A stretch of DNA of 64,000 nt, from contig JAJDCM010000322.1 in NCBI GenBank assembly GCA_029260825.1, positions 26,157-90,156 on the forward strand, written 5' to 3'. Position 1 is the first letter of the stretch, and the number at the start of each line of letters is the position of its first letter. Position numbers and translations under genes: made by a program. The notes under the pieces were generated by a model. It made no database searches. It saw only the letters and a list, made by a program, of their open reading frames with translations, and was not told the origin of the DNA. Shown one piece after another: positions 38,879 to 49,137 of this stretch. This DNA comes from Planctomycetota bacterium (GTDB lineage: Bacteria > Planctomycetota > JACOTG01 > JAJDCM01).

Positions 38879-39814
38879 CTAGCAGGATTCGGTTCCCGGC
38901 TCACCAAAGTTCTCGGCCATCAGGGATGAGGCCTTGCGAAGGCCGGTTTCGGCGATGCGAATGAGATCGTCCGGAGCTTGAGTTTCGTCGCTTGGAAACA
39001 CAGAGAGCCCGAGGCGAAGCTTGCTCACCGTGGGAATTCCAAGGGATGCGAAAAGGCGCTGGAACAGGACCTTTCCTCCGGCGAGATTCGTGTTCGGCAG
39101 AATGAGCAGGAAGTCCCTGGGGGTCACCCGTCCGGCGACATCCGTATCGCGAGATTCCGTCAGGAGCGCTCCCGCGACCTGATTCACCACGACATCACTC
39201 GCTCCCTCCAGACGAAGCAGGGCGCAAACAAGAGGAGCTCCGTATCGCTGGGACTTCTTGAACTCCTCTTCCAGCTTGATGAGCACGTAGGTCTGATTGT
39301 AAAGACCGGTCTCCTGGTCCATCAGCTCATCAAGAAATGATCCCTCTCCAAGCAAGACCGAGAGACTCGTTTCCGGTTTCAGTTCGCCCTTCTTGATCTT
39401 GTCCTCCCGCTCCGCAAGAAGACTGCCGACGTCGGGTCGACGGTGGGTCTGCTCCACGAGAGCAACGAGGTCTTTCATGGCGAAGGGGCGAGGAAGAGAA
39501 GCTCGCGCCCCGCACATTCGGGCCAGGCCACGAACCTGGGGATCATCGACTTCCAGAAGCAGGATGGTGTCGAGCTCTCCTCCATGGCGCGAGGAAAGCT
39601 CACGACAGAGGGCAAGGCCGCTCTTTCCCGGAAGAACGCAGGGAAGTACGATCACGTCGAAGGGTCCTTCGTCCCTCACCGTTGTGGCCGCCGATAGACC
39701 ATCTTCTGCAACCGTAACTTCATGACCTCTCTCCCGGATCGCCTCGGCGATCTCATTTCGGGACTGATCATCTGAATCCGCAACCAGGACTCTCTTGGCT
39801 TCTTGATTTGCCAC
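38879..39814 (-). CDS. Response regulator-like protein with degenerate receiver and GGDEF-like domains
   Basis: RVLVADSDDQSRNEIAEAIRERGHEVTVAEDGLSA...FDVIVLPCVLPGKSGLALCREL...QETGLYNQTYVLIKLEEEFKKSQRYGAPLVCALLRLEG. Confidence 0.82.
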   Translation of the reverse strand: MANQEAKRVLVADSDDQSRNEIAEAIRERGHEVTVAEDGLSAATTVRDEGPFDVIVLPCVLPGKSGLALCRELSSRHGGELDTILLLEVDDPQVRGLARMCGARASLPRPFAMKDLVALVEQTHRRPDVGSLLAEREDKIKKGELKPETSLSVLLGEGSFLDELMDQETGLYNQTYVLIKLEEEFKKSQRYGAPLVCALLRLEGASDVVVNQVAGALLTESRDTDVAGRVTPRDFLLILPNTNLAGGKVLFQRLFASLGIPTVSKLRLGLSVFPSDETQAPDDLIRIAETGLRKASSLMAENFGEPGTESC

Positions 39815-39891
39815 CGTTCGCTCCGTAGGAAAGACTCATCACCGATCCGAGTTCACAAGCGATCGGCGAAGAAAGCCGTACCATTTCGAGG

Positions 39892-42366
39892 TTACTTCTG
39901 AATCCCACCTAACGCATCCAAGGCCTTTTTCACCGCTTCGTCTTTGGGAAAGTCGAGGACAGCCTCGGTCAGATACGATCTAGCCTCCTCGGTATTGCCG
40001 GACTCAAACAATGCAATTCCAAGGTCCCGCCGATTCGCTCCATGATCCGGATCAATGGCATAGACAACCGTAAATGCCTCAACCGCTTCGATCCAAAGCC
40101 CAAGGCCACTGTAAATCTGGCCCGTCAAGTAGAACACGTCCGGGGAGTCTGGATCCAGAGCAGATGCCTGAAGAACGAAGGGCAATGCGAGCTCATCATC
40201 CAGCAATGCATGATGAATCGCTGCCATCAGCATCAACAACTTCACATCATCGGGCCGAGCCTCAAGCCACTGGGGCACCTGGTTGAGAAGGATTTCGAAC
40301 TCGTTCTTATCAAACAGCACATCTCCGACAAGAATCAAGGCACGAGTCAGCGGACCGAAGTCCGGAAAAAGCTTCTGCCCCACGGTGAGCATCTCGACTG
40401 ATTCGGCGGAAACCTGAACCCAGTCCAACCCGGTAGCGAACTGGTCAAGAGGCGCAACGTCCCCTTCATGACGCAAGGCCAACCCGGAAAGCAAGTACCA
40501 GATTGCCGATCTCGCGGCTGGATCCGGAGAAAGAAAATCAGCAAGGCCCCGCAGCGTCTCGGGATCAGCTCCCTCCAGCGGAGGGCCTTCCAGCGGTAGC
40601 CCACACTCAATGATGGGCCGATCGAGGGTGTTCTCGTCCGTATCCCCAAGCCGGGCCCTGAAATCAGCAGATTCACCCACAAGAAACACAGGAAGGTCGG
40701 GGTCAAAGTCGGGAGTCGGGAAAGCCTGCACACGCCCCTCCAGACACAGAAGAGGACCCCAGAAACCATCCATTGACATCCAGAGCCGTCCCTCGGGGAA
40801 GACCTCGAAATGGGTCTTGAGCAAAGAGAGAACGGCCTCGATCTGAACGGCCCGCAGATCGACCCAGAGGAAAAAGGCGCCGTCGTCTGCAAGCAACTCC
40901 CGGTATCGGGTCAAGACCTCTCTTGAGCACAAATGCCCGGAGCCTCGGGGCAGAAACGGACAGGACAGCCGAATAATGGCCTGATACTCGTCTTCCTTAC
41001 CCTGGCACAGGAACCGGAACGGGTCGATCTCAACACCTTCCTCCGAGCCATCGACAAAGGCAGGAACCGGATCCAGGTAGTCGATGATCTCAAACCCGCT
41101 GAAGGGGATCGCGTCTTTGTGCTCGGAAAAGAGTGTTCCCTGAATCAAGGCCCGGGTCTTGGTGCGGGAAAGAAGGCCAGGAAAGAGGATCTCCTGCCGC
41201 TCGACCTCGTGCCAGCGACTCGTTCGACTGATGGGATCTCTGTTCCAGCGGACACGGGGAGTCGGGGCAGACTTGAACGAGCGAAGAAAGGTAAGAACTC
41301 CGTCGGGTGTCGCTCGCTGCTCCAGAACAATGGCGCGCTCCCAGACCCGAAGGAACTTCGTCCTCAGGCTCAAGGGGACGACATCCGGTGAAATTCGCAA
41401 GCCGAAGGCAACAGCAAGAACGAGGAGAGCAAAGCCCGGCGGCCCGATCGATTGGGCTCGCAGCCCCAATCCAAACAACATGGATCCCACGGAAAGTGCG
41501 CTGAGGACGAAGTAGACCTCAGCCCATGCCACGCCTGCTCCCTCCTGCCCCTCAGAAGCGGTGAGGTTGGCCACTCTGGATAGGAACCAAAAGAAACACG
41601 CGAGCCCACCAGTGGCCGACAGAGGAAGAATAAGGACCCGGAGCCAGGTTCTGGCTCGGGAGAGTCCAAACGACGCGCCAAGGAAACATCCAAGGGCGAG
41701 GCCAAGGCCCACCGGCACCATGACAGCGAGTTCAGAAAACCGGGTCGCGGACAGACGGGATTGCAAGAAATACTGCCCACACCCGAAACCAACTCCGAAC
41801 AGAACCCCCCAGACACAACCAAAGAGAAAGAGAATCCGGGAAGGTTTGGGTCGCTCGTCTGGCACTTTGGCCAGGACCCGACCGAGCGCCTGAACGGCTA
41901 CCCAGATTCCCGCACCGAATGTCCAACCCAGATGAGGAAGAACCAGGACCTCGTGAAGCAGAAGTCCAAGAGATGCGCCCAGAACGAGAACTCCGATCTT
42001 ATCCCGCCCCTCGCTGACGGTGCCAACGGTGGCGATCGCTGGAAGAGCGAGAAGAACGGCCCCGACAAAGCCCCTTCCGACCGGGGAGGCTCCTCCAGGC
42101 AACAGGCCGATGATCTCATAAACCCTTCCTTGGGCTACCAGAAGGACGACAAAGCCCATCACCAAGGCGGCAGGTGTGACCCAGACCTGAAGGACTGCCC
42201 TCCTCTCCTGAAACCCGACGAGGAAAAAGACGACCGCGGCCAGAAGGAGTTTTTGATGATAGCCAGCGACGTCACCGCCAACAATTTGGGTACTCGCACT
42301 CCACCACAGGTCAAGTAAGACTGCGACCGAGGCGGAACGAAGCAGGAGAGAAAAGGTTGATTGCAT
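39892..42366 (-). CDS. Multi-TM membrane protein with spermidine synthase-like region and C-terminal TPRs
   Basis: Many N-terminal hydrophobic segments; SCPFLPRGSGHLCSREVLTRYRELLADDGAFFLWVDLRAV; C-terminal TPRs (DSPDVFYLTGQIYSGLGLWIEAVEAFTVVYAIDPDHGANRRDLGIALFESG). Confidence 0.75.
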   Translation of the reverse strand: MQSTFSLLLRSASVAVLLDLWWSASTQIVGGDVAGYHQKLLLAAVVFFLVGFQERRAVLQVWVTPAALVMGFVVLLVAQGRVYEIIGLLPGGASPVGRGFVGAVLLALPAIATVGTVSEGRDKIGVLVLGASLGLLLHEVLVLPHLGWTFGAGIWVAVQALGRVLAKVPDERPKPSRILFLFGCVWGVLFGVGFGCGQYFLQSRLSATRFSELAVMVPVGLGLALGCFLGASFGLSRARTWLRVLILPLSATGGLACFFWFLSRVANLTASEGQEGAGVAWAEVYFVLSALSVGSMLFGLGLRAQSIGPPGFALLVLAVAFGLRISPDVVPLSLRTKFLRVWERAIVLEQRATPDGVLTFLRSFKSAPTPRVRWNRDPISRTSRWHEVERQEILFPGLLSRTKTRALIQGTLFSEHKDAIPFSGFEIIDYLDPVPAFVDGSEEGVEIDPFRFLCQGKEDEYQAIIRLSCPFLPRGSGHLCSREVLTRYRELLADDGAFFLWVDLRAVQIEAVLSLLKTHFEVFPEGRLWMSMDGFWGPLLCLEGRVQAFPTPDFDPDLPVFLVGESADFRARLGDTDENTLDRPIIECGLPLEGPPLEGADPETLRGLADFLSPDPAARSAIWYLLSGLALRHEGDVAPLDQFATGLDWVQVSAESVEMLTVGQKLFPDFGPLTRALILVGDVLFDKNEFEILLNQVPQWLEARPDDVKLLMLMAAIHHALLDDELALPFVLQASALDPDSPDVFYLTGQIYSGLGLWIEAVEAFTVVYAIDPDHGANRRDLGIALFESGNTEEARSYLTEAVLDFPKDEAVKKALDALGGIQK

Positions 42367-42378
42367 GAATGGAGATTA

Positions 42379-42424
42379 CAAAAAAAGCGGCTCGGGAAAC
42401 GATCATCGTTTCACCGAACCGCTT
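42379..42424 (-). terminator. Rho-independent terminator for the protease gene at 42483-44027
   Basis: Long hairpin AAGCGGCTCGGGAAACGAT-C-ATCGTTTCACCGAACCGCTT preceded on + by an A tract (U tract on minus strand). Confidence 0.78.
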
Positions 42425-42482
42425 GAGAGCTTCAGGAATCCCACTTGCACCGGGTCAGGAACTCCCTCGAGTCAGTTCATCG

Positions 42483-44027
42483 CTACGGAAGAACCGAGAA
42501 CGACTCGCAGGGCAACTGGATGTTGGAACTTGCCGGCGGATCGATCACGCCTGTCACGCTCCACTGGGTAAACACCGGCCCCTGAATCCCGGACCAAACG
42601 ATCTGAATGTGTCCGGTTGGTCCCGTGTTGTGGCCAGCGCCATACCTCTGAACAAACGGGAAGGGAGACTCGATGCAGAAGCAGAATCCGAGGCGCTTGA
42701 TCTCGCCCGGTGATCCTACGGCGACCGCAACTCGTGAGTTTGCCGGACCGTAGACGTCGATTTTCAGGTTCGTACCTGCCCGGAGGCTTCCTGAAAGTTC
42801 GACGGCGATTTCATTTTCTTTGTACTCAAAAGCGTTGGGAAGAGTGTCGCTACCCGCATCCTGGGTCACGGTAACATCAACAAATGTGCCGGGACCACTT
42901 CCTTCGGGAGTGACTCCGGTCAGCATGGTCGAGGTTAGAGCCGTCGTTGAGATCGCCTGGCCATCCAAGAAGATCTCCGCACTTCCGGAGAAGTTAGATC
43001 CTTGAACGGTGACCGTCTCGCCACCGCGAAGTTGACCGCAAGGCGGGTCGATCATGCTCACTGTGGGAGCAATCTCGATGATCTCCAGAGGCCAGTAGTT
43101 CGAAAGACCGCCCTGGCCAGACTGCCAGACAAACACGTTCCCGGAAAGGGCATCAAAGGGGATATTCACAACGACTTCGGTTCCACCGTTGGTGGTCATC
43201 GCTCCGTACACGACGCCGGGGATCACCCCACTATCTTGAGTCGTATTCGCCGTGAACTTGACGGCAACGTTGGCAGCGAAGTTACTTCCGGTAATCGTGA
43301 TGGGACTGCCAACCGTGGAAAAGCCAGTCACGTTGGTGATCAGAGGCTTGTTGCCGGGAATGCTGCCGTAGATGTCGGTAATGGCGCCGCGATCGTCTCC
43401 GTTGATGGTCCGTTCGCTGACACCATTGCTGCAGATGGAAGCACACATCGTGGGCCGGGAGCTGCAGCCAACATTGCAATTGCCCCCCTGGCTGTGACCG
43501 ATGCCGATGGCATGGCCATATTCGTGGGCACCCACACCCTGCAGGTCAACTCTCCCACCGGTGACAGTCGGGCCATCTTCCCAGGTCCACTCCTCGCAAT
43601 ACTTGATCCGCCAGCCCGAATTATCCGGGTTTTCGGTAAAGGCCAGGGTGCCTCCACCGCAGCTTTGCTCAAGTGAGCTGGAGGTGTTCTGATTGACGTT
43701 TCCACCACTGTTTGCTTCACCCTGCCAGTCGGACTCAAAAGCGCGATTTCCGCCGTTTTGGGAGTTCCAGGCCACGGCAGCTTTCCAGAGCGCTAGCTTG
43801 GCACCCAGAGCGCCGGGAAAAGCCGCTTCCGGGTTGCTGTTGTTGTTGGCAGCATTGTCTTCAAAATTGCAGAAGACTCGATGATCTCGCTGGTAGTTGC
43901 TCGTCGATTGGCCCAGGGCAAAACCAAAAATGGTGTAACCCATCATCACACTGGGAGAGCAAAAGACGACCGCCGCCGTGACACAGGTCAGGATGGCGAT
44001 CGTTGTTTTGGATCGTTTCATGATCAT
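42483..44027 (-). CDS. Secreted matrixin-like metalloprotease with IPT/TIG domains (paralogue A)
   Basis: GVGAHEYGHAIGIGHSQGG (HExxHxxGxxH) and IPT/TIG-like NVTGFSTVGSPITITGSNFAANVAVKF, IDPPCGQLRGGETVTVQGSNFSGSAEIFLDG. Confidence 0.85.
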   Translation of the reverse strand: MIMKRSKTTIAILTCVTAAVVFCSPSVMMGYTIFGFALGQSTSNYQRDHRVFCNFEDNAANNNSNPEAAFPGALGAKLALWKAAVAWNSQNGGNRAFESDWQGEANSGGNVNQNTSSSLEQSCGGGTLAFTENPDNSGWRIKYCEEWTWEDGPTVTGGRVDLQGVGAHEYGHAIGIGHSQGGNCNVGCSSRPTMCASICSNGVSERTINGDDRGAITDIYGSIPGNKPLITNVTGFSTVGSPITITGSNFAANVAVKFTANTTQDSGVIPGVVYGAMTTNGGTEVVVNIPFDALSGNVFVWQSGQGGLSNYWPLEIIEIAPTVSMIDPPCGQLRGGETVTVQGSNFSGSAEIFLDGQAISTTALTSTMLTGVTPEGSGPGTFVDVTVTQDAGSDTLPNAFEYKENEIAVELSGSLRAGTNLKIDVYGPANSRVAVAVGSPGEIKRLGFCFCIESPFPFVQRYGAGHNTGPTGHIQIVWSGIQGPVFTQWSVTGVIDPPASSNIQLPCESFSVLP

Positions 44028-44036
44028 CCTTTTTGG

Positions 44037-44636
44037 TTACTTGTCGCGACGAACGAGCGCAAGAGCGGCTCGATGACTTTGCATGACGGACGTGACGAGG
44101 GTGTTTTGATTGACCGGCATCCCATCGCCTTTTCCAATCGCGATGCGATTACCAGAACTGGACTTCTTCACCTGGAACACCGAATTCAGACCCGCAATCC
44201 ACTTGGCGTTCGGAAAGATATCGGCGTAGGGGTTCCCGGTCAGGAAAACGATGACCTCGCCTCCAACCACCGTATCTCGATCAGCCGGTTGAGCACTGGT
44301 TCGATAGCTGATTCCACCCCGGTACATGGCCTGGATGGTTTTTACATTTTTCCCCGTTTCGCTCCGGGACGGGCTCACTTCATCAACAACTTGAATGGTA
44401 AGCAGGGTCACCTCGACGTTGTCGGGTCCGGAGTCGGCGAGATAGACGGAGACCACTTCCTTGTGGGTCACCTTCCCGTGGTAGATGCCGTTTCCAGGTT
44501 GATCTATGTGCCACAAGCGAATCGCTTCCTGTGGGCTGTCCACTCTCATGAACATGCCTGCCGAAACAGGAACGGACACGAGAAGGGCAAGGACAAGTGC
44601 CCACACGATTCGCGAGCCATGAGTTCTGCTCATCAA
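44037..44636 (-). CDS. Secreted hypothetical protein
   Basis: 199-aa ORF with signal peptide-like N-terminus between the two protease paralogues. Confidence 0.65.
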   Translation of the reverse strand: MMSRTHGSRIVWALVLALLVSVPVSAGMFMRVDSPQEAIRLWHIDQPGNGIYHGKVTHKEVVSVYLADSGPDNVEVTLLTIQVVDEVSPSRSETGKNVKTIQAMYRGGISYRTSAQPADRDTVVGGEVIVFLTGNPYADIFPNAKWIAGLNSVFQVKKSSSGNRIAIGKGDGMPVNQNTLVTSVMQSHRAALALVRRDK

Positions 44637-44909
44637 GACTCCTCCAATTCAAAAGTCGTAAGCCAAAAGGATATGCAAATGGTGAAAGTACCAGGTAATC
44701 AACCAGTTGAGTGATATTCGCCTTCTTGAACTTGCTCTGGCAAGAAAGGAAAGGAGGGACACACGGAAGGCGTCGTCTGGAGGATCGCTCCAAACGTGGC
44801 ACCGGGATTGGCCTAGAACAAACTGAGGTTACCAAACCTTCCAGTTCGTGCAAGACCTTTTCGCTCCTTTAGTTCCTCTTGTTTCGTGATTTGTTAGCGC
44901 TTTCCGGCG

Positions 44910-46451
44910 TCAGGGAAGAATCGTCAGCGGGACGCATCCGAGATCCTGAAAAGTTCCAGGCCCCAGCTTGATCACGCCGACCACGTTGACGGTCTCAAAG
45001 ACCGTGCCCTGAACGCCTTGCCAGACCGTTTCGACCGCACCCAACGAGCCCGTGTTCAAGCCGGCGGGGAACTTCTTCACGAACGGAAACGGACCGACAA
45101 CACAGAAAGGGATCCCCAAGCGCTCGGTAAGGCCCGGTTGACCCACGGCCACGGCGACATCCAGATTCTGGGGTCCGGTGACCTTGATGGTCACGTTCCC
45201 GCCAACCCTCGGATTTCCGTCCCAGGTGAGGAAGACCGGATTCTCTTCGTACATGAATGCGTTCGACAGGGTGTCGCTTCCAGTCCCCTGACTCACCGTG
45301 ACGTCAGCAAAGGCACCGACGGTCGACCCCTGAGGACTCTCGATCACGATCTCTCCACTTGAACGGGAAAGAACAGTCGCACTCTCCCCCCCCATGGTGA
45401 CCGAAGCGTTGAGGAAGAAATCAGAGCCGGAGATCGTGACTTCCGTTCCACCCTGAATCGGGCCCGCAGTCGGGTTGATACCGGAAATCGACGGTGGATT
45501 CTCATCGATATAGATCGGGAAGTAGTTCGAGAGTCGATTCTGGTTCGGCTGCCAGATCATGACGTTCCCGGTGCTGGCCGTATTCGGAATCGTCACCTGG
45601 ACCCGGGTCCCACCGTTGGTGGACGGACGATTGTAGACGACACCGGGGATGGTGCCGCTATTTTGGCCGGTTCCGGCCGTGAACTTCACGTGAACATTGG
45701 AGGCAAAGTCCGTTCCATCGATGATCAGCGTTCCACCGGTTTCAAAGGAACCGCTGATTCCCGTGATCACCGGCTTGTTGCCCGGGAACGCACCATAGAG
45801 GCTCTGGAGTCGATCCGCATCATTTTCGGCGATCGAACGCTCCGTCTGACCATCGCCGCAGATGATCGCGCACATGGTGGCCCGGCTGAAGCAGGATCCT
45901 CCACAAAACGCCGCATCGGAGTGGCCAAGGCCCAGGGCATGACCGAGCTCATGAACGTTTACACCCTCAAGATCAACCCCGACAGGATTGCCGGGTCCAT
46001 CATCCCACCCGATGTTCTCACAGAAACGGATTCGCCATCCATTGCTGATCGGACCTTCCGTGAAAGCGAGGGTATTTCCGGAGCATCCGCCAGGGAGCGC
46101 ACTGACGATGTTGTCGTTCCGGCCCCCCACTCCCGATGCTGTTCCCTGCCAGTCAAAGTCGAAGTTCTTGGACGCCGTGGAGGTGCTGGATCCCCAGGCT
46201 ACGGCAGACCTCCAAACTGCCAGTTCGGCTCCCAGTGCCCCCGGATAATCGTCCTGGGGAACATTATTGTTGTTCGCTTGCGGATCGACGAAATTGTTAT
46301 GGATCCGCACGTCGCGCTGGTAGTTCCCCGAGCTCACGCTCAATGCTGAGCCTCGGCTCGTCCCGAACGCGGTGAGAACACCGGGGAGAGAAAATGTCCC
46401 GCAGAGGACCAGAATGCTGCAGAAAAAGAGTGTCTTCGTCCTGGCTCGCAT
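44910..46451 (-). CDS. Secreted matrixin-like metalloprotease with IPT/TIG domains (paralogue B)
   Basis: VNVHELGHALGLGHSDAAF and IPT/TIG repeats; shares SSGNYQRDVRIHNNFVDPQANNNNVPQDDYPGALGAELAVWRSAVAW with paralogue A. Confidence 0.85.
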   Translation of the reverse strand: MRARTKTLFFCSILVLCGTFSLPGVLTAFGTSRGSALSVSSGNYQRDVRIHNNFVDPQANNNNVPQDDYPGALGAELAVWRSAVAWGSSTSTASKNFDFDWQGTASGVGGRNDNIVSALPGGCSGNTLAFTEGPISNGWRIRFCENIGWDDGPGNPVGVDLEGVNVHELGHALGLGHSDAAFCGGSCFSRATMCAIICGDGQTERSIAENDADRLQSLYGAFPGNKPVITGISGSFETGGTLIIDGTDFASNVHVKFTAGTGQNSGTIPGVVYNRPSTNGGTRVQVTIPNTASTGNVMIWQPNQNRLSNYFPIYIDENPPSISGINPTAGPIQGGTEVTISGSDFFLNASVTMGGESATVLSRSSGEIVIESPQGSTVGAFADVTVSQGTGSDTLSNAFMYEENPVFLTWDGNPRVGGNVTIKVTGPQNLDVAVAVGQPGLTERLGIPFCVVGPFPFVKKFPAGLNTGSLGAVETVWQGVQGTVFETVNVVGVIKLGPGTFQDLGCVPLTILP

Positions 46452-46678
46452 AATTGAAATTCATCTTTCAAGCGTGAAGGTGGAGTGGGAGTGAAGCCTG
46501 ACAATGTGACTCGTCAGGCCAGCGTCGACGGGGTTGAACGGTCGCCCTGGGAAAGCACCGAAGGAACCAGACTAATCGAGATCGGGGGTTTCGCCAACCC
46601 GGAAAACGGGAAAAAAACTCCCATAGCCCCGTCTTGCCCCGGGAGCCCCCCCCTCGTGGCCCCCATGAATCCTGCGGG

Positions 46679-48145
46679 CTAATCGGTCGAAACTTCGATG
46701 GGGATCCGATGCTCGGAATGACCGGGAAGGTTTGTCTCCATCTGAACGAAGAGGTCCGTTCCGCTCGGGCGATAGTCGCCGGGCACCTTGATCTTCACGA
46801 CGTATCCTCCCGATGCCCCCGGGCCAAAGAAGGTCGCCTTGATCCGCGAATCCGTCGTTTTCACCGAAAGGACCTTGAAGTCCAAAACGCCAGGCGAAGA
46901 AACCGTGACGGTGGCAGACAAGGGTATTCCCTCGGTCAGCCTGAGGTCGAAAGAGCCGGGCTCCAGCTGAATTGAATCGCTCGGCTGATCGCTCTGGATC
47001 TTTGCCGTTCCCACCTTCTTCTCCCTTCGATCTCGCTTTCCTTTGACCTTGGAGAGGGCATCGATCGAACGAATTGGCACTTCGAGGGCCCCTGTGTCCG
47101 CATCAGACGTGGCAATCGTCAGGAACAGGTCGGACTCGGGGAATTCAAAACCGGCTGGAAACGTGAGATGAATCACCGTTTCCACATCTCCCTTCGCCTC
47201 GAACGAAACTCCGACCTCAGGGTCATTCACCGTAGCGCCGGTCACCACGATGGGTTTGGGTACGTGGCGAGTCACACGGATCAATCGCTTCTCCTCCCGA
47301 GTCAGCTTGGGAGGTAGAAATACGCGAGCAGGATGTACCTCCATCCGACGAGGAACGAGAGCGCTACAGTGGATCCGCAGGACGGAAGGATTTTCGATTC
47401 CCGTATCCACGAGGATGTCCCCTCGATAGGAGCCCCCTTCTTTGGGCGGAGAGAATTCGACAACGAGGCGATACTCTTCCCCGGGCTTATCGACATGAAG
47501 CGTGCGGGAGAACCGTTCCTTGCCAGTGCCCGGCCGGAGCGCAAGCGACATGGGCTCGGGAAGGTTGTTCTTGAATCGGATTTCCTTCGTGACGGGGCTC
47601 CCCGGAAGAACTCGGCCGAAGACCGCGCCTGTCGCGGGTCTCATCTCGATGCGTTCCCGGATAACCCCCTGAACCCTCAGCTTCACGAGTTTGTTTTCGT
47701 CGTCATTGGTGACCACGTTGACCACCTTATCGAGCTCGGTGAAGCCAAGATTGGAGGTGATGATCTGCATGGGGATCTTTCCCTGAACACCAGGCTCAAT
47801 GATCCTTTCAAACTCACCCGCCGTGGCGCAACCGCAGGAAGACGTCACCTGGTAGATCTCAAGAGGTTCGGTGCCCACGTTCCGGAAATAGTAGTTGAAA
47901 CGGATCACGGGACCAGCCCAGACGGTTCCGATGTCGTGGGTCGTCTTTCGGCACTGCCAGCTGGGGCCTTCGGTTTGAGGATTGTCGGTTGCTATGGCGC
48001 CTGATGAAGACGTCGAGGATGGCCCACAACTCGACGCGAAAAGACACAGTGCAAGGAGAAAGAACTGTCTTGGGAGCGACGTCATTCTCATCATCTTCAT
48101 CATGTTAAGCGGTGGCCGGGCTCGGTTCATGGGCCCCCTGCTCAC
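46679..48145 (-). CDS. DUF1573-type protein
   Basis: KTTHDIGTVWAGPVIRFNYYFRNVGTEPLEIYQVTSSCGCATAGEFERIIEPGVQGKIPM. Confidence 0.83.
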   Translation of the reverse strand: MSRGPMNRARPPLNMMKMMRMTSLPRQFFLLALCLFASSCGPSSTSSSGAIATDNPQTEGPSWQCRKTTHDIGTVWAGPVIRFNYYFRNVGTEPLEIYQVTSSCGCATAGEFERIIEPGVQGKIPMQIITSNLGFTELDKVVNVVTNDDENKLVKLRVQGVIRERIEMRPATGAVFGRVLPGSPVTKEIRFKNNLPEPMSLALRPGTGKERFSRTLHVDKPGEEYRLVVEFSPPKEGGSYRGDILVDTGIENPSVLRIHCSALVPRRMEVHPARVFLPPKLTREEKRLIRVTRHVPKPIVVTGATVNDPEVGVSFEAKGDVETVIHLTFPAGFEFPESDLFLTIATSDADTGALEVPIRSIDALSKVKGKRDRREKKVGTAKIQSDQPSDSIQLEPGSFDLRLTEGIPLSATVTVSSPGVLDFKVLSVKTTDSRIKATFFGPGASGGYVVKIKVPGDYRPSGTDLFVQMETNLPGHSEHRIPIEVSTD

Positions 48146-48563
48146 CCCGTCTTTTCCCTCGAAGGAGGAAGACGGTAGCCATCAAGAGAGAGACATCGAG
48201 AGCCAGGACAGCCCATCCTATCTTTCCGCTCTCGGTACCAAAGCATCCGCACTCGATACTGAGTCCTCGAGCAAGAGCCTGGGACACCGAGACAAAGAAC
48301 GCAAAAGAGAGCAGAAAAAGAACGATCGATGCTCCTTTTCGCAGGGCCGGGATGAGAACCGCGAAACCGGCGATGAGTTCCCACCATGGAATGGTGAGCG
48401 CGAGGAGGTGCAGAGACCAGAGAGGAAAGAGCTTGTAATACCGGAGCTGGGTCGCGAACTTGTCGGGCTCCTGAATCTTGCTGATGGAAGCATAAATGAA
48501 GACCGCGGCCACGGCGACGCTCACCACGTGGCGAGCGAGGCGAAAGGTGTCGGCTCGACTCAT
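48105..48563 (-). CDS. DoxX/MauE-like membrane protein
   Basis: VVSVAVAAVFIYASISKIQEPDKFATQLRYYKLFP...ELIAGFAVLIPALRKGASIVLFLLSFAFFVSVSQALARGLSIECGCFG. Confidence 0.8.
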   Translation of the reverse strand: MSRADTFRLARHVVSVAVAAVFIYASISKIQEPDKFATQLRYYKLFPLWSLHLLALTIPWWELIAGFAVLIPALRKGASIVLFLLSFAFFVSVSQALARGLSIECGCFGTESGKIGWAVLALDVSLLMATVFLLRGKRRGEQGAHEPSPATA

Positions 48564-49114
48564 TCCCCACTCTCCTCTGTGCTCATGTTTGGATCGTTTG
48601 GATCGTTGGGATCGAATCCCATCTCTCCCTCATCCCCGTACGGTCCTGAGCCCGGGATTTCATCCAGCCCCGCCGCGACGAGACTGTCGTAACCGGCGAG
48701 GTAGATCTTCGTCTCCGAGTAGCCGCTCTCTTCGAGGAATCTGCAGACGATCTTGCTTGACTCGCACTCCGCACCTTCGCAGTAAACGACGACCGGTTGA
48801 TCGGGGAGACAGTTGGCAAAGAGGGCTTCCAGGTGATTCTCCGGCACATCAAAGGGAATGTTGATCGCACCCAGGATGTGGCCCTTCTGATAGACCTCCA
48901 CCTTGCGGGCGTCGATCAAGAACGGAGCGCCTTGTTCGTAGAGAAGCCTGACTTCATCGAGTGAAGCGGAGTGCTCTTCCAGAACCTCCGGATCATCGAG
49001 GGTTCCTTCTACCTCGTAGATCCAGGTCAGGGGGGACGAACGAACCGTGTTGACGACCACGGCGAGAATCGTTCCCACGAGGAGGATGAGAAATGCTCGT
49101 GCGATGTGGTTCAT
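48560..49114 (-). CDS. Rhodanese-like domain protein
   Basis: LYEQGAPFLIDARKVEVYQKGHILGAINIPFDVPE...QPVVVYCEGAECESSKIVCRFLEESGYSETKIYLAGYDSLVAAG. Confidence 0.85.
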   Translation of the reverse strand: MNHIARAFLILLVGTILAVVVNTVRSSPLTWIYEVEGTLDDPEVLEEHSASLDEVRLLYEQGAPFLIDARKVEVYQKGHILGAINIPFDVPENHLEALFANCLPDQPVVVYCEGAECESSKIVCRFLEESGYSETKIYLAGYDSLVAAGLDEIPGSGPYGDEGEMGFDPNDPNDPNMSTEESGE

Positions 49115-49137
49115 TTTGATTCCGAAGCGGCTTTGAA

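Noticed and set aside
44383-44853. 156-aa minus-strand ORF overlapping 44037-44636
   Set aside because: Out-of-frame overlap with a better ORF that has a signal peptide.
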